DNA from: UBA6623 sp965238125
Lineage (GTDB): Bacteria; Acidobacteriota; Terriglobia; Bryobacterales; UBA6623
Reading direction: 5' to 3'
Assembly: GCA_965238125.1 (NCBI GenBank)
Contig: OZ250179.1
Coordinates: 5,456,001-5,520,000 of the forward strand
Length of the DNA: 64,000 nucleotides
In this document: positions 25,396-34,885 of the stretch, piece by piece
Position numbering within the stretch: the first letter of the stretch is position 1
Layout of the letters: every line of letters starts with the position of its first letter
Notes under the pieces: model-generated
What the model was told of the DNA's origin: nothing
Database searches by the model: none
What the model saw: the letters and a program-made list of their open reading frames with translations, nothing else
Position numbers and translations under genes: made by a program

Positions 25396-26487
25396 TCAGT
25401 ACACCCCAACCGCGACCTTCGTCTGCCCTTTCGAGAACGGCCGGACGTTGCGCACGCCGTCCCAGGGGTAGAGATCGATCGGGGCCTCGCGCTCGCATTC
25501 GTCTCGTTCGGGGAAGCGCGGCATGAAGAACTCTTTAGTCAACGTCGTCAGGAGCACGCGGCCGGTTTCGCCGTAGTCCACAACGCTATCCATATCGTCG
25601 GGGTCGACGACTTGGCTGACGGCCCGCGGCTGCGGCGGGTAGTAGATGATGGCGTACTCGTCGGCCGGGTCGAAGGGTTTGTGGCAGGCCAGTCCCATCA
25701 ACGTATTGCCGTAAGTGGCCGCGAAGTAGGCACCTTCCATCAACTCCTCGACGGCAAATCGGTGGAACTGCGGCGTCATCTCGGTACCCCCGCAGAAAAC
25801 GCCCTGGATGCCTTTGTCCCTGAGCGAAACGCGGTCGCAAAGCCCTTCGAGCAGTTTCGGCGTGGTAAACAGGCAGCGGACATTCGGGTGCGCATCGAGG
25901 ACCGTCACGGCTTGATCGATGCAGTGCTTCTTATAGGCCTCGGCTTCCTTAATGTCGCCGCGCTTGAGCAGCTTCACGACCCATCGCGGATCGAGGTCGA
26001 CCTGAAAACAGATGCCCCCGCGAACCTGCGCCAAGTGCTCGATCGCCAGCCGCAGCCGGCGCGGGCCGGTCGGTCCGAGCTGCAGCCAGTCGGAGCCCAT
26101 CGGGAAATGCTCTTCGGGCAGCGTATTGCTGAATTCCGAATAATCGATGCGGAAATCGTCGATGTTGATACGCGACTTGGGAACGCCCGTCGTGCCGCCG
26201 GTTTCGAAGACGTACACGGGCTTGCCCTCATAGCCTTTCGGGACCCAACGCCGCACAGGGCCGCCGCGCAGCCATTCGTCTTCAAAGAGGCCGAACTTTT
26301 TCAGATCGTCGAAGCCGTTGATTTCCTCGCGCGGATCCCAGTCGAGCTTTGCTGCACGTTCGAGCCAGAAAGCGCAGCCGGTGTCAGGATCGAAATGCCA
26401 AGCAACGATCTCGCGCACATGGGCGTCGAGTTTTTCGCGGGCGGCGCTGATCTTGAGTTCGAGTTCGGGTGAGATTTCAGTTGCCAT
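25396..26487 (-). CDS. PaaK/LuxE-like AMP-binding ligase
   Basis: This 363-residue protein has the adenylate-forming signature FETGGTTGVPKSRI, which is the glycine-rich phosphate loop of the ANL/LuxE family. Downstream LFTTPKLLEGLCDRV and GIQGVFCGGTEMTPQ match the core strands of phenylacetate-CoA ligase or acyl-protein synthetase relatives, followed by AATYGNTLMGLACH. It is shorter than PaaK and lacks an obvious C-terminal AMP-binding lid, so the reaction (acyl-adenylate only, or acyl-CoA formation) is unclear. It lies 92 bases from the upstream minus-strand beta-propeller gene and could be co-transcribed with it. Confidence 0.6.
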   Translation of the reverse strand: MATEISPELELKISAAREKLDAHVREIVAWHFDPDTGCAFWLERAAKLDWDPREEINGFDDLKKFGLFEDEWLRGGPVRRWVPKGYEGKPVYVFETGGTTGVPKSRINIDDFRIDYSEFSNTLPEEHFPMGSDWLQLGPTGPRRLRLAIEHLAQVRGGICFQVDLDPRWVVKLLKRGDIKEAEAYKKHCIDQAVTVLDAHPNVRCLFTTPKLLEGLCDRVSLRDKGIQGVFCGGTEMTPQFHRFAVEELMEGAYFAATYGNTLMGLACHKPFDPADEYAIIYYPPQPRAVSQVVDPDDMDSVVDYGETGRVLLTTLTKEFFMPRFPERDECEREAPIDLYPWDGVRNVRPFSKGQTKVAVGVY

Positions 26488-26579
26488 GGATCGTTGTTTC
26501 GATTTCGAGTGTGATGGTATCGTCAGGAATTCGAAAGCAAGGCCGGCCCGCGGTGGGGCAGGTCTCCAGGCCTGCCCTC

Positions 26580-28001
26580 TTACTTGCCCGCGATAGCGTA
26601 CAAGTGCGAGCGCGTCATGATATAGAGCACGCCGTTCGCAACCACCGGCGTCGAATAGATCGTGTTGCCGAAATTCACTTCCGACAGCACTTCCTTGACG
26701 CGGCCCGTCTTCATGATCGTCAGGTCGCCGTCTTCGTCGCCCAGCATGACCTTGCCGTCGACGACATAGGGCGAGCCCCAAACCGCGGCCAATGTGTCGT
26801 GTTCCCACAACATCTTGCCGGTCTTGACGTCGAGGGCGTGGAAAAAGCCGCTGAAGTTGACGGCGTAGAGAACGCCCTCGTGAATGGCGACGGTCGAAAT
26901 CGTGCGCCGAAACGGATGATGCCACACGACGGCGCTTTCGGTCACGTCGCCCGTCTTCGTCGCATCGATGGCCCACAAATGGCCGACGCCCTCGCCGTGT
27001 TCGGGGTCCTGCCCGACCGAAACGAAAACCTTGTTGTCGAAAATGACCGGCGTGGCGATGATGTTGTTGCGGTCCCCTCGGCCCTGCTTCCATTCCGAGT
27101 CTTTCGGGTTGCAGTCGAATTCCCAGATCAGCTCGCCCGACTTGGCTTCAAACGACCGCAGCCAACCATCGCCGCCCGCGAAGACGATTTGCTCTTTTCC
27201 GTCGATCACGCCATAGCCCGGTGAGGCCCATTGCCCGTGCAAGATCTTGTCGCTCGGCGAGGCGTCTTCCCAAAGGATTTCCCCAGTGTGGCGGTTCAGC
27301 GCCAGAAAACTCGGCGAGCGCGGCGACGGGATGTTGATGTGGCTCTCGTCCACGCCGTTCGACGTATTGACGAAAAGGATGTCGCCGACCACCAGCGGGG
27401 ACGTCGCCGCCATGTTGTGCGGGAACACGCCCAGCTCGTCGTACATGTCGAGTTTCCAGATAATGTCGCCGTCGATCTCCGACGTTGCTTCTTCGTCTTT
27501 GAAGGGGCCGTCGTTTTCGCCGTCACGAAAGCCCTCGGCGTCCAGCGCGATCACCTCGGCGCGGTTCGATACGTAGTAGACGTGGTTGCCCACGACCGCC
27601 GGCGACGAGCAGACGCCTTGCTCGGGCCAATCGTTCACGCGGCCCGAAGCAAGCTTAGCGTGGGTCATCTGCCAGAGAAACTCGCCGTCCGATTCGCGGA
27701 AGCACATCACGACACCGCGGTCGCCCTTGTGCTTCGGGTTGCGCAGCAGCTCGTTATTGGTGCCGACGTAGATCTTGCCGTCGGCGATAACCGGGTTGCC
27801 GTAGGACTGCGAGCCCAACTCGGCGACCCACTTGATGTTCGTCCCGTCATCGACGTTCCAAGTGCGCGGGATGCCGGTTTCCGACGACACCATGTTGCGG
27901 TCGGCCCGGCCTCCCCACATCGGCCAATCGTCGGCCGCCACGGGAAGCGCCGCGAGGCTGATGAGGGCCACTGCCGTAAGAATGCGTTTCGGTTGTTGCA
28001 T
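26580..28001 (-). CDS. Secreted PQQ-type beta-propeller protein 1
   Basis: This 473-residue protein has a signal peptide (residues 1-22, ending PVAA). It then has repeated YVGT/ALD-type blades, for example YAVNFSGFFHALDVKTGKML and GDIIWKLDMYDELGVFPHN. The opening DDWPMWGGRADRNMVSSETG is the usual start of outer-membrane or periplasmic WD40/PQQ-like propellers in Acidobacteriota and Planctomycetota. No PQQ-dehydrogenase catalytic residues could be assigned. It is followed on the same strand by the ligase and preceded 42 bases upstream by a second propeller protein. Confidence 0.85.
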   Translation of the reverse strand: MQQPKRILTAVALISLAALPVAADDWPMWGGRADRNMVSSETGIPRTWNVDDGTNIKWVAELGSQSYGNPVIADGKIYVGTNNELLRNPKHKGDRGVVMCFRESDGEFLWQMTHAKLASGRVNDWPEQGVCSSPAVVGNHVYYVSNRAEVIALDAEGFRDGENDGPFKDEEATSEIDGDIIWKLDMYDELGVFPHNMAATSPLVVGDILFVNTSNGVDESHINIPSPRSPSFLALNRHTGEILWEDASPSDKILHGQWASPGYGVIDGKEQIVFAGGDGWLRSFEAKSGELIWEFDCNPKDSEWKQGRGDRNNIIATPVIFDNKVFVSVGQDPEHGEGVGHLWAIDATKTGDVTESAVVWHHPFRRTISTVAIHEGVLYAVNFSGFFHALDVKTGKMLWEHDTLAAVWGSPYVVDGKVMLGDEDGDLTIMKTGRVKEVLSEVNFGNTIYSTPVVANGVLYIMTRSHLYAIAGK

Positions 28002-28043
28002 GGAAGTCTCTATTGAAATCGTCGCATGGGATCGGAGCGCGGG

Positions 28044-30269
28044 CTAGTTTCCGGCGGGCTTTACGGAAATATTGTCGTAAAGAATGTCGGCGGAGGCGTA
28101 ACCGTAGATCCCCGGCGCTCCGTGGCGATGGGGGATCGCGTCCTCGGCCTCGATCGACCACTCGGCCGGCTCCGCCTCGTCGCGCTTCCAAACCTTGGCG
28201 CGAATCACGGCCCCGTCGCCCTCGGCGTTGCTCTTCTGATCGACTCGCACCTTCATGCGATACCAGATGTCGGGGTCCCAACGGAAGCGAACCTCCTTTG
28301 AAAAGCGCGCCATCTCGGAAAGCCAGGTGCGGACCATCAGCTTTTGCGTATTGCCCATCAACGCGATCGTATAGCGGTGGGAAACCAGTCCTATGTCGGG
28401 CATGCGGCGGCGCCGTTCGGAGCCTTTCAAATCCGCCTCGATCACGTAGCCCTTCGCGGCCGGGTCGCCGATGTAGACGGTCGTTCGCCAGCTTCGCGGA
28501 TTGCCCGACGGTTTCTTGAGGACCATGTTCTCGCCGTCGGCCGTCACTTGGAAGCGGCCGCGCGTGGCGTTCCACCCGGCGGGGACGCTCTTCTCGGCCA
28601 GGGCGTCGAAGTTCTCCTCGAATGCGATCACCGGCCGGGCGCTGACGCGCGCCGTTCCCTTTAGCTCGCCGAGCGTTGCGACCACCAAGCCGCCTTGCGA
28701 GGTGTTTTCTGACGACAACTGTAGTTTACCGGATGAGGAAATCTCGCCATTCAGTCCGTCGAGCGACCAGGAAGCTTCCTCTTCTCCGATCAGGCGCCCC
28801 TTCGCGTCGAACGTGCGGACTTTGAACTGCTTCTCCCCGCCCGCCTGCAAAACGATTTCTCCCGGGGTTACCTGGACCGCGGCTGCCGACGCACCCGCGG
28901 GCGCTTTCTCGGGAGCCACGGGCAGCGTCCCCGACGGCCGCGCCGAGGGTTTCTTCGAGCCGATCGCATAGAGGTCGGAATTCGTCAGCAAGTAAACGCG
29001 CCCGTCGGCAATGGCCGGCGATCCGTTGATCTGCGTGGCGCTTCCGTCGGCTTCCTTGAATTCATCCACATCGAAGACTTCCGGTTCCTGGTCGCCGTTG
29101 AGCTTGAGGATGTGGAACTTGCCGTCTACGTCGGAGACGTAAATCTTGCCGTCGGCGACGACCGGGGAGGCTTTCTGCGCGATGCCTAGGTTGTGCTTCC
29201 ACAGTTCCTCGCCCGTCTTGGCGTTGAACGCCGTCAGATTGGCCGAGTTGTCGACGTGGTAGAGGCGGCCGTCATGAATCGCCGGCGAAGCGTAGCCTCC
29301 AGTGAAGCCGTCGACCATCCACACGAGCTTCGGTTTGCCGTCGGTCACCTCACCGGCATCGAGGCAAACCAGACGCCCCATGGCTATGCTTTCATCGACA
29401 TTCTCTTCGCTGTGGGACGCGTAGACAAGGTTGCCGTCGACGACGACCGAGGAATTGATGCCGCGCTTGCTCATCGGGAAGCCCCAGACCTTCTCACCCG
29501 TGGCCGCGCGCAGGGCATAGACGCCGCCGTCGCCGTTGCCGCCGATCAGCAGGCGTTCGCCATGGATCACGCGGACGATAGGCGCCGAATAGGTCGTGTC
29601 TTTCGGTGCCCCCCCGGGAGTCGAAATCCAAACCGTCTCCCCGGTGCGTTTGTCGAGCGCATAAAAACGATGCCGCGGGATAAAAGTCGAGCCCCAACCG
29701 GCGGTCAGAAAGCTGACGACCACGAGATCGCCGTCGACGATGGGATTGACCGTGCGGCCGCCGAAACCCGAGATGCGTCCGACTTCCTCGCCCAGCGAGC
29801 GGGACCAGATGACCCTGCCGTCGGGGGCGAAGCCGTAGACCACTCCCTCGACGCCGTGCGAGTAGACATAGCCGGTTTCTTCGTCGCCCACCAGGTTGGC
29901 CCAACCGACGCGGTGATGCGGGATGTCGGTCTGAAAGACGTTATAGCGGTGTTCCCAGCGGAGCTTGCCCGTGTCAGCGTCGAGGCAGGCAACGCGCTCT
30001 TGCCATTTCGTAACGTCGCCCGGTTCGGCGAGCGTAATCAGGCAGACCCGCCCGTCCAAAACGATGGGAGTGGAACGCCCGCCGATCGGGGCTTTCCAAA
30101 GCATGTTTTCGCCGCCCGGCGTCCAAGTGGAGGGCAACCCGGTTTCCGGCGAGACGCCATCGGCGTTGAAACCGCGCCAGGAGGGCCAGTCGGCCCCCGG
30201 CACCTCGACAGGCAACGAGAACAAGACCGCAACCGCAACGGCAAGCAAAAAAAGGCATCGAGGCCGCAT
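28044..30269 (-). CDS. Secreted PQQ-type beta-propeller protein 2 with C-terminal sandwich domain
   Basis: This protein of about 741 residues starts at ATG 30269 with a signal peptide (MRPRCLFLLAVAVAVLFSLP). The propeller fills residues ~30-470 with the opening ADWPSWRGFNADGVSPETGL, parallel to its neighbour. Blades contain VCLDAGEVTDGKPK and LTAFNAKTGEELWKHN. A proline/alanine linker is followed by a Big-like segment and then a C-terminal concanavalin-like domain of about 200 residues (GFGG/RWDPDIWYRMKVRVDQK). Tandem organisation suggests duplication. A possible role is extracellular polymer binding; no enzyme activity can be assigned. Confidence 0.82.
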   Translation of the reverse strand: MRPRCLFLLAVAVAVLFSLPVEVPGADWPSWRGFNADGVSPETGLPSTWTPGGENMLWKAPIGGRSTPIVLDGRVCLITLAEPGDVTKWQERVACLDADTGKLRWEHRYNVFQTDIPHHRVGWANLVGDEETGYVYSHGVEGVVYGFAPDGRVIWSRSLGEEVGRISGFGGRTVNPIVDGDLVVVSFLTAGWGSTFIPRHRFYALDKRTGETVWISTPGGAPKDTTYSAPIVRVIHGERLLIGGNGDGGVYALRAATGEKVWGFPMSKRGINSSVVVDGNLVYASHSEENVDESIAMGRLVCLDAGEVTDGKPKLVWMVDGFTGGYASPAIHDGRLYHVDNSANLTAFNAKTGEELWKHNLGIAQKASPVVADGKIYVSDVDGKFHILKLNGDQEPEVFDVDEFKEADGSATQINGSPAIADGRVYLLTNSDLYAIGSKKPSARPSGTLPVAPEKAPAGASAAAVQVTPGEIVLQAGGEKQFKVRTFDAKGRLIGEEEASWSLDGLNGEISSSGKLQLSSENTSQGGLVVATLGELKGTARVSARPVIAFEENFDALAEKSVPAGWNATRGRFQVTADGENMVLKKPSGNPRSWRTTVYIGDPAAKGYVIEADLKGSERRRRMPDIGLVSHRYTIALMGNTQKLMVRTWLSEMARFSKEVRFRWDPDIWYRMKVRVDQKSNAEGDGAVIRAKVWKRDEAEPAEWSIEAEDAIPHRHGAPGIYGYASADILYDNISVKPAGN

Positions 30270-30407
30270 CAACAAGCTCCTAACCGAGGCACCCCTCACA
30301 CCGGGCATTCTATCAAATGACGTTCGAGGGGCCCCGAAACGTTACGGGGTTCGACAGAGACCCCCGTCACCAGGTAGGAAGAAACGCTCGCGTGGTAGGC
30401 TTTGAAT

Positions 30408-30626
30408 ATGAGTCGGAGTCTTAAGGACTACCGCGTTGTGGTCTATCGTCAGCAAGACGGGAGCTGGGTGGCCGAAGTGCCCGCGATCAGCGGCTGTTAC
30501 GCGTTGATGACGTCGCGGCAGGCGGCATTGGACGAGTTGGCAAGCGTGTTCGCCATGATCAGCGAAGAATACGCAGAGAAGGGAGAAGCCCTCCCCGCGG
30601 ACACAACCGAAGTCTTGCATGCCTAG
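30408..30626 (+). CDS. hicB: HicB-family antitoxin
   Basis: This 72-residue protein has the HicB partial RNase H-like fold: YRVVVYRQQDGSWVAEVPAI, then SGCYALMTSRQAALDELASV. It lacks a C-terminal DNA-binding domain, so it is the short type. Its stop codon overlaps the start of hicA by 8 bases. The antitoxin precedes the toxin, the less common order. It would neutralise HicA by covering its active site; because the toxin gene is frameshifted, the antitoxin may now have no partner. Confidence 0.82.
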   Translation: MSRSLKDYRVVVYRQQDGSWVAEVPAISGCYALMTSRQAALDELASVFAMISEEYAEKGEALPADTTEVLHA

Positions 30627-30836
30627 CGCGACCGCCCGCCAACTTCAGCAGGCCGCCAGACGACTTGGCTTTGAGCGGCGGCGACAATCCGGCAGTCACG
30701 AACGTTGGACCCATCCTAACGGACGTGGTGTGACGATTCCCATGCATGGGGGCGCCGAGAGATCGGGCCACCGCTCTTCCACAAGATCCTGCGTCAGCTT
30801 GGAGTCAGTGAGGAGGAATTTCGACGGCTGAGATGA
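30619..30836 (+). pseudogene. hicA: HicA toxin gene with a one-base frameshift
   Basis: The first frame gives RQLQQAARRLGFERRRQSGS then HERWTHPNGRGVTIPMHGG, which is HicA up to the double-stranded RNA-binding core and includes the catalytic His in SGSH. After a five-G run near 30748-30752 the frame goes out of phase. Shifting by one base restores REIGPPLFHKILRQLGVSEE and EFRRLR with a stop at 30834-30836. Adding one G to the run would give an intact protein of about 72 residues. HicA is an mRNA interferase; this allele should be inactive unless slippage occurs or the base is a sequence error. Confidence 0.78.
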
Positions 30837-31305
30837 AGCTGAGCAGTTTCGTAAATGCGACCGACTCGTGTCGAACCTGCAAGATCTCGGGCTCAGATTC
30901 AAGACGGTGTTCGAAGGGAACCCGGTCCACAACCAAAAATCAAAACTGTATCGCACTGATTCGGTGCGAGGCGCGGTTCGGGCTCCGTCCCCGAACTCCC
31001 GTCATTCGCCCGGTAGAGGCCATGGCCGCAGACGAGGTGCCGGCCCCTACGGACCGGCCCATGATTAATTCGAGCGGGGCTTAGGCGAATTCGGCTGCGT
31101 CCGCATGGCGATGTCGTGAAGGTGAGCGGATAGGATGAAGATTCTTTATTAGGAAGCTGTCCCGGGTTTCCGCTAGTCCCGGGTTTCCGCTTCCATTCAA
31201 CAATCGAGGGTCGGATCCTGGCGGGCGCGGGCCGCGAGCGGACCGAAACCAAGCCCAATCAGGGTGCTAGAGAGGCCCTCGGATTGCTGGTGGGAAGGCT
31301 CGCCG
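30837..31305. other. Repeat-bearing spacer without a clear gene
   Basis: No convincing gene is present. A GTTCGGGctccgtcCCCGAAC hairpin lies at 30976-30996, and a similar one occurs at 36768-36787. CCGGCCCctacGGACCGG forms another hairpin near 31042-31060. CCCGGGTTTCCGCT occurs twice in tandem near 31162-31190. These are dispersed or local repeats of unknown function. Confidence 0.55.
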
Positions 31306-33255
31306 TTACTCCCCCGTCAGCACAACCGTGGCTGCTTGGGAGTCCGCGACATACTTGAAGAACTCCTGAACGGTACGGTATTCGCTCGCGGGAATGACCG
31401 CAGCCTCCAGCTCAAGTTCGCGCCGAAAAACAAGCTCCCCTCGGGCCGGCTCCCACGATGCGCGAAACGTACCGAAGTCTGCCTCGATGTCGACGGGGTC
31501 GGGGTGCTCGTCTACTACGGCCCTGGAGGGGAACCTCACGCGAACCGTTTCACGATACGCCTGGGGGGCAACCTCGATGGGGAGATCGCGGGACTCCTCG
31601 CTGAAAACGGGAGAACGTGAGGCAACCACAGCCGGCCGAAAGATCAAGAGGACGTTGTTGATGTTTTGGCCGTAGCTCGGCGCGGTGAACTCGACCTCCA
31701 ACTCGAAGTTCCCCTTCGGATCGTCGTTGACGTCGACTCGGGACACAGTCGATCCCGAAGCGCCGCGCGAGATCCATTTCTCTACCGTCTGTTTGTATTC
31801 CTGGTGGTTTTGGGAGCGGTATCTTCGCCGTTCCTCAGCGGCTGCCTGCCCTCGTGAGATCTCCCGAACGCTCACCTGGATCGAGCCGGCCATATTGAGG
31901 TTGATCTCTACGTCTCGATCCACGCGGTTCAACTCGGATTCCGCTGTGGGCATGCGGACCAGATCGCCCTGCTCACCGGCAAGCACGAGGGCCCAACTGT
32001 CCTGGTGGTCGTCGGGCAGGTAGCCTAGCTGCACGTAGGGATGCGTGGGATCGAAGAACAGGAGACGGCCCAATTCCGTGTACTCGCCCACCGCCGGCGC
32101 CTCTACATCTTCCGAGACACGAATGCCGATGATGGCGTGATTGAACTGCTGGGGCGAGGGCCAGTCGGGGCGGACATAGTGCCGGTCGCCGGAGTAGATC
32201 GGGACAGGAAAGGACTCGATGCCGGCCTCGCGAAGCATGGTACGCATCAAGGTCGCTTTGTCTTTACAGTCGCCGTAAGCGTTCGTGAAGACTTCAGCCG
32301 CCGAGTGCGGAGTGTATCCCCCGCCACGAGCGAGGCCAGTTTGAATCGAAATGTAGTTGATCTTTTGAACGAAGCTGCCAATCCCCTCAATCTGCTCGAG
32401 TTTGGTCTGCGTTCCCATCGCCAGAGACTTCACCTGCGCTGCAAGCTCCGGGCTGGAAACGGCTTGCGGATCGCTGAGACTGCTTAGCCAGACCGAAACT
32501 TCGGACCAATCCTTAAAGGTGGGGCCCATCGGACCCTGTTGCCCCTCGGCTGGGAAGTAACTGACGGCGACCCGAGGAGCGAGTGAGGCTAGGCTCGGCG
32601 TATGGTCTTCGCGATCGATGTAGGGCAGGTCGTGGAGCACCCAGGTGTAGCGCGACCCGGCAACGAGCGGCTCAATCGGCTCGTGGTTGTAGGTGACGCT
32701 CCGGCCTACCCAGTCGGTCGGTAGCCGCAGCACGAAACGTGAGTTCAGAACCGGCAGCCGGCCCTGAAAGACAAAAGAGAATTGGGTGAAGACCGAACGG
32801 TCTTCCTTGATCGACTCATAGCCGAAGACCGCGCCCGGGTCCGCCTCCGATGTCGCCACGATCGTCCGGACACGCGCCTCGTTGTAGACGTCGTTTTCCA
32901 CGAGCGACAGATCGAGAATCTCCTTCTTGCCGTAAGTCTTGGTTTTGCCGGAAGGGAACACCATCCAGGCTCGCAGTTGGCGGACCGTGCTCGACTTCGT
33001 GCGGTACACAACGCGGGCGAGCGCCCAAGCGCGGCCGTCTCGATTGAGAACCTTCACGGCGTAGCGCTGGGTGGTAACGACGCGGCCCCTAGGGTCCACC
33101 TTGACTTGCTCCTCGTGCAGCAGCACGACGGCGGGCACCTTGGCTTCGTAGGCCGGAACTTGCGTGCCGGCCAGCTCTGTCAGCCATTCCGGCGGTGCAG
33201 CGGTGGCAAGGAGAGGAGTTGTAATCGAGAGCAACACGAGGACGATCGGTTTCAT
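31306..33255 (-). CDS. Exported DUF3857/transglutaminase-like protein (catalytic residues present)
   Basis: This 649-residue protein has a signal peptide (residues 1-20). The N-terminal DUF3857 beta-sandwich covers roughly residues 35-240. The transglutaminase-like core has the nucleophile in NAYGDCKDKATLMRTML, the His in FNHAIIGIRV and the Asp in FFDPTHPYVQLG, all in order. A C-terminal beta domain (DUF2569/3858-like) follows. It is predicted to be periplasmic or outer-surface and may act in peptide or glycan cross-linking or hydrolysis. It lies 127 bases downstream of the disrupted paralogue, on the same strand. Confidence 0.85.
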   Translation of the reverse strand: MKPIVLVLLSITTPLLATAAPPEWLTELAGTQVPAYEAKVPAVVLLHEEQVKVDPRGRVVTTQRYAVKVLNRDGRAWALARVVYRTKSSTVRQLRAWMVFPSGKTKTYGKKEILDLSLVENDVYNEARVRTIVATSEADPGAVFGYESIKEDRSVFTQFSFVFQGRLPVLNSRFVLRLPTDWVGRSVTYNHEPIEPLVAGSRYTWVLHDLPYIDREDHTPSLASLAPRVAVSYFPAEGQQGPMGPTFKDWSEVSVWLSSLSDPQAVSSPELAAQVKSLAMGTQTKLEQIEGIGSFVQKINYISIQTGLARGGGYTPHSAAEVFTNAYGDCKDKATLMRTMLREAGIESFPVPIYSGDRHYVRPDWPSPQQFNHAIIGIRVSEDVEAPAVGEYTELGRLLFFDPTHPYVQLGYLPDDHQDSWALVLAGEQGDLVRMPTAESELNRVDRDVEINLNMAGSIQVSVREISRGQAAAEERRRYRSQNHQEYKQTVEKWISRGASGSTVSRVDVNDDPKGNFELEVEFTAPSYGQNINNVLLIFRPAVVASRSPVFSEESRDLPIEVAPQAYRETVRVRFPSRAVVDEHPDPVDIEADFGTFRASWEPARGELVFRRELELEAAVIPASEYRTVQEFFKYVADSQAATVVLTGE

Positions 33256-33792
33256 GGCTGTCTCCGATCCTGAGTCGAACGTTCTCTGCGGCGCGCCTGG
33301 TGGCCTTCTCAGAGGTATCGTTTGCTGGCGGTGCCGGGCTCGGTTGGGACTCGCAGGTCGTGTTTGACGTTCCCGAAAGCCGCTAGTTCGCCGCCGCCTC
33401 GGTCTGCTTGAGCGTTATCACCTTGTTGTCTTCAGTGTAGATGAAGTCGAACACTGACTTGAGTGTTGGGTAGGCTTCCTGCGGGAAGAAGACCTTCCCG
33501 TCCTTGCCAAACAGAAAATAGCGGTTGTGCTGAAGCCGGCGCTCCTCCTTGTCAAAGCCCAACATGCTTCGGTAGTGGCCGACCGAACCCAGAGGCCGAA
33601 CGATGGGGTGGTTGGCCGACTCGAGGCCGAAGCCCTCCGGCACTTCGATTCTCACGGTGTCTATCTCCGACCACGGGTAATCAAAAACGATCGGGTGTCT
33701 CCTTCCGGCAGTCTCGAACTCTGCCGGCACACCGCGTCGAAAGAACGCCGGGTGGAGGAAAATCCTCTTGCTGCTAACCTGGGCATATCTTA

Positions 33793-34885
33793 CTGAGTCT
33801 CGCATAATATACTGTCAATCGAGACAAAGAGAAGACTGTTTCCAGAAAGCGGTAATCAAGCGCGGTTTGCGGCGCATTCGCCGCAGCGCTTTGCGGGCGC
33901 GCTCGTCGAGTTCCCAGTAGTCCTTCGGGCAGACGTTGGGCAACTCGTGCTGCTTCCAGTACGCCCAAATGTATTCCACCGGGTTCAACTCCGGCGCATA
34001 GGGCGGCAAGTACTCCGTTGCGATGTGATCCTCGGAGAGCTGGATGAACTCCCGCACCAGGCGGCTGCGGTGCGCCGGCAGCCGGTCCCAGACGATCAGC
34101 AGTGGGCCGTCGATGTGGCGCACCAAAGCCTTCAGGAAGTCGATGACCTCCAGCTCGCCGATCGCGCCGGGATAGAGCCGGAAGTAAAAGTTGCGCAACG
34201 TCAGCCCGGCCGACACCGACAGCTTGTCCCAGTTGAAGTTGAACTCCAACACCGGTGTCTCGCCGCGCGGCGCCCAGGTGCGGCAACGATGCGGCTTCTG
34301 ACTCAATCCGCTTTCGTCGATGAAGACGATCGTACGTTCTTCTTTGCGGGCTTTTTTTTAATGGCCGGCCAAGTCTTGCGCTGCCAGCCGCGGATGGCCT
34401 CTTCGTTGCGCTCCCGCGCTTTGCCGACGGGCCGTTGCGGGCTCCAACCGAGCGCCCGCAGGATCTTCCAGACATGGCCCTCGTGATAGCGCACGCCGAA
34501 CTCGTCTCCGATCAGACGAGCGACCCGCGGACAGCTCCACAGCGGCGTCGGGAAGCCGTGCGCCTCGGGGCCTTCCAGCAGCAACGCCTCGAGGCGTTCG
34601 AGCTGCGCGGCGTCCAACAGCGGCTTACGGCCGGCGCGGCCGGCCTGGCGCAACCCGGCTTCGCCGTCACGCCGGTATCGTCGCAGCCACTCGCTGACGC
34701 TTTGCCGCGCGACCTTCAATCGCCTCGCTGTCTCGGACTGACTACAGCCTTGCTCGACCAACCGGATCGCTTTGAAACGGCGCTTCTCCAGGGCCTCGAA
34801 ATCCCGCCGTACGCCTTTTGTATTTCCCATACATACAAAGACGTACGTACCCCAAAAAAGTGTCACTTTATTTTGCGAGACTCAA
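33793..34885 (-). mobile_element. IS630-family element, copy C
   Basis: The element is 1093 bases, with TA on both sides (33791-33792, 34886-34887). Its own left end, on the minus strand, is TTGAGTCTCGCAAAATAAAG and its right end is CTGAGTCTCGCATAATATAC read inward. It is nearly identical to copies B and D. It interrupts the DUF3857 pseudo-transglutaminase in the same transcriptional orientation as that gene. Its terminal ATGCGAGACTCAGTA is in frame with the downstream gene piece. Confidence 0.95.
33815..34830 (-). CDS. IS630 transposase, copy C (needs -1 frameshift)
   Basis: It starts at ATG 34830 (MGNTKGVRRDF). The A8 slip site is T8 on the plus strand at 34352-34359. The second phase carries TIVFIDESG, IVWDRLPAHRS and NPVEYIW. 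The deduced sequence appears identical to copy B in both phases, consistent with a very recent move. The fused product is about 338 residues. Confidence 0.92.

Noticed and set aside
30837..31084. Possible small gene after hicA
   Set aside because: No family, no convincing ribosome-binding site, and it contains dispersed hairpins.
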